Source: Scardovia inopinata JCM 12537
GTDB taxonomy: Bacteria; Actinomycetota; Actinomycetes; Actinomycetales; Bifidobacteriaceae
Direction of reading: 5' to 3'
DNA: 64,000 nucleotides
NCBI RefSeq assembly: GCF_001042695.1
Contig: NZ_AP012334.1
Span: 1,240,001-1,304,000, forward strand
A program made the translations under genes and the position numbers. The notes beneath the pieces were generated by a model. The model did no database searches. It worked only from the letters and a program-made list of their open reading frames with translations, and was not told the DNA's origin. Below, in pieces: positions 63,973 through 64,000 of this stretch (the stretch's first letter is position 1; every line of letters starts with the position of its first letter).

Positions 63973-64000
63973 CGGGTTGTATCCGCTTGAAAGTCCTCAG

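Overview
The window looks like a chromosomal stretch from a member of the Bifidobacteriaceae, probably an oral, lower-GC genus such as Scardovia or a close relative. This is inferred from gene content (bS22 small ribosomal protein, DUF3027, HrcA-type groEL control, GlxR-like regulator, WXG100 protein beside groEL, galT-galK) and from a secreted GH49 dextranase typical of dental-plaque bacteria. No 16S or other species marker is present, so the genus is an inference.

Layout. 1-4.3 kb: a large 2-hydroxyacyl-CoA dehydratase activase-like gene running off the left edge, divergent from xseA-xseB (exonuclease VII), then tRNA-Arg(CCT). 4.4-15.5 kb is an accessory-looking block: an XRE regulator with a DUF2975 membrane protein, a GIY-YIG/DUF2075 ATPase split by an in-frame TGA, the dextranase, an ABC ATPase/FtsX-type permease pair and an ABC exporter. 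16-18.4 kb: ilvE and a threonine aldolase gene broken by two frameshifts. 18.4-19.3 kb is non-coding and holds a perfect 28-bp inverted repeat. 19.3-30.4 kb is a stress and signalling block: clpC, universal stress protein, DUF3027, cold-shock protein, histidine kinase and response regulator, a WXG100 protein, and groEL behind two tandem CIRCE operators. A broken cell-wall-type gene follows.

31-40 kb: a LytR_C protein, ung, then a moxR-DUF58-small membrane protein-VWA-VWA-small membrane protein operon, followed by a WXG-like small protein and a 498-residue alpha/beta hydrolase that look like type VII secretion substrates. The WXG100 gene at 28.2 kb and this pair 10 kb away share an identical 27-bp upstream box, the most interesting regulatory signal here. 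40-56 kb is mostly housekeeping: purB, a flippase-like membrane protein with a kinase-like domain, hup, an IMPase-family protein with an altered metal motif, RNase H, rpiA, bS22 (29 codons), radA, mutY, trmL, an ACT protein, a UPF0210 protein and an amidohydrolase. 56-64 kb: galT-galK with a DeoR-type regulator, a polyprenol-phosphate mannose synthase-like transferase, a Crp/Fnr regulator and a class A penicillin-binding protein.

Three genes (DUF2075, threonine aldolase, the gene upstream of groEL) carry stops or frameshifts while the housekeeping genes read cleanly. That pattern suggests real decay of accessory genes rather than generally poor sequence, but read data would be needed to settle it.
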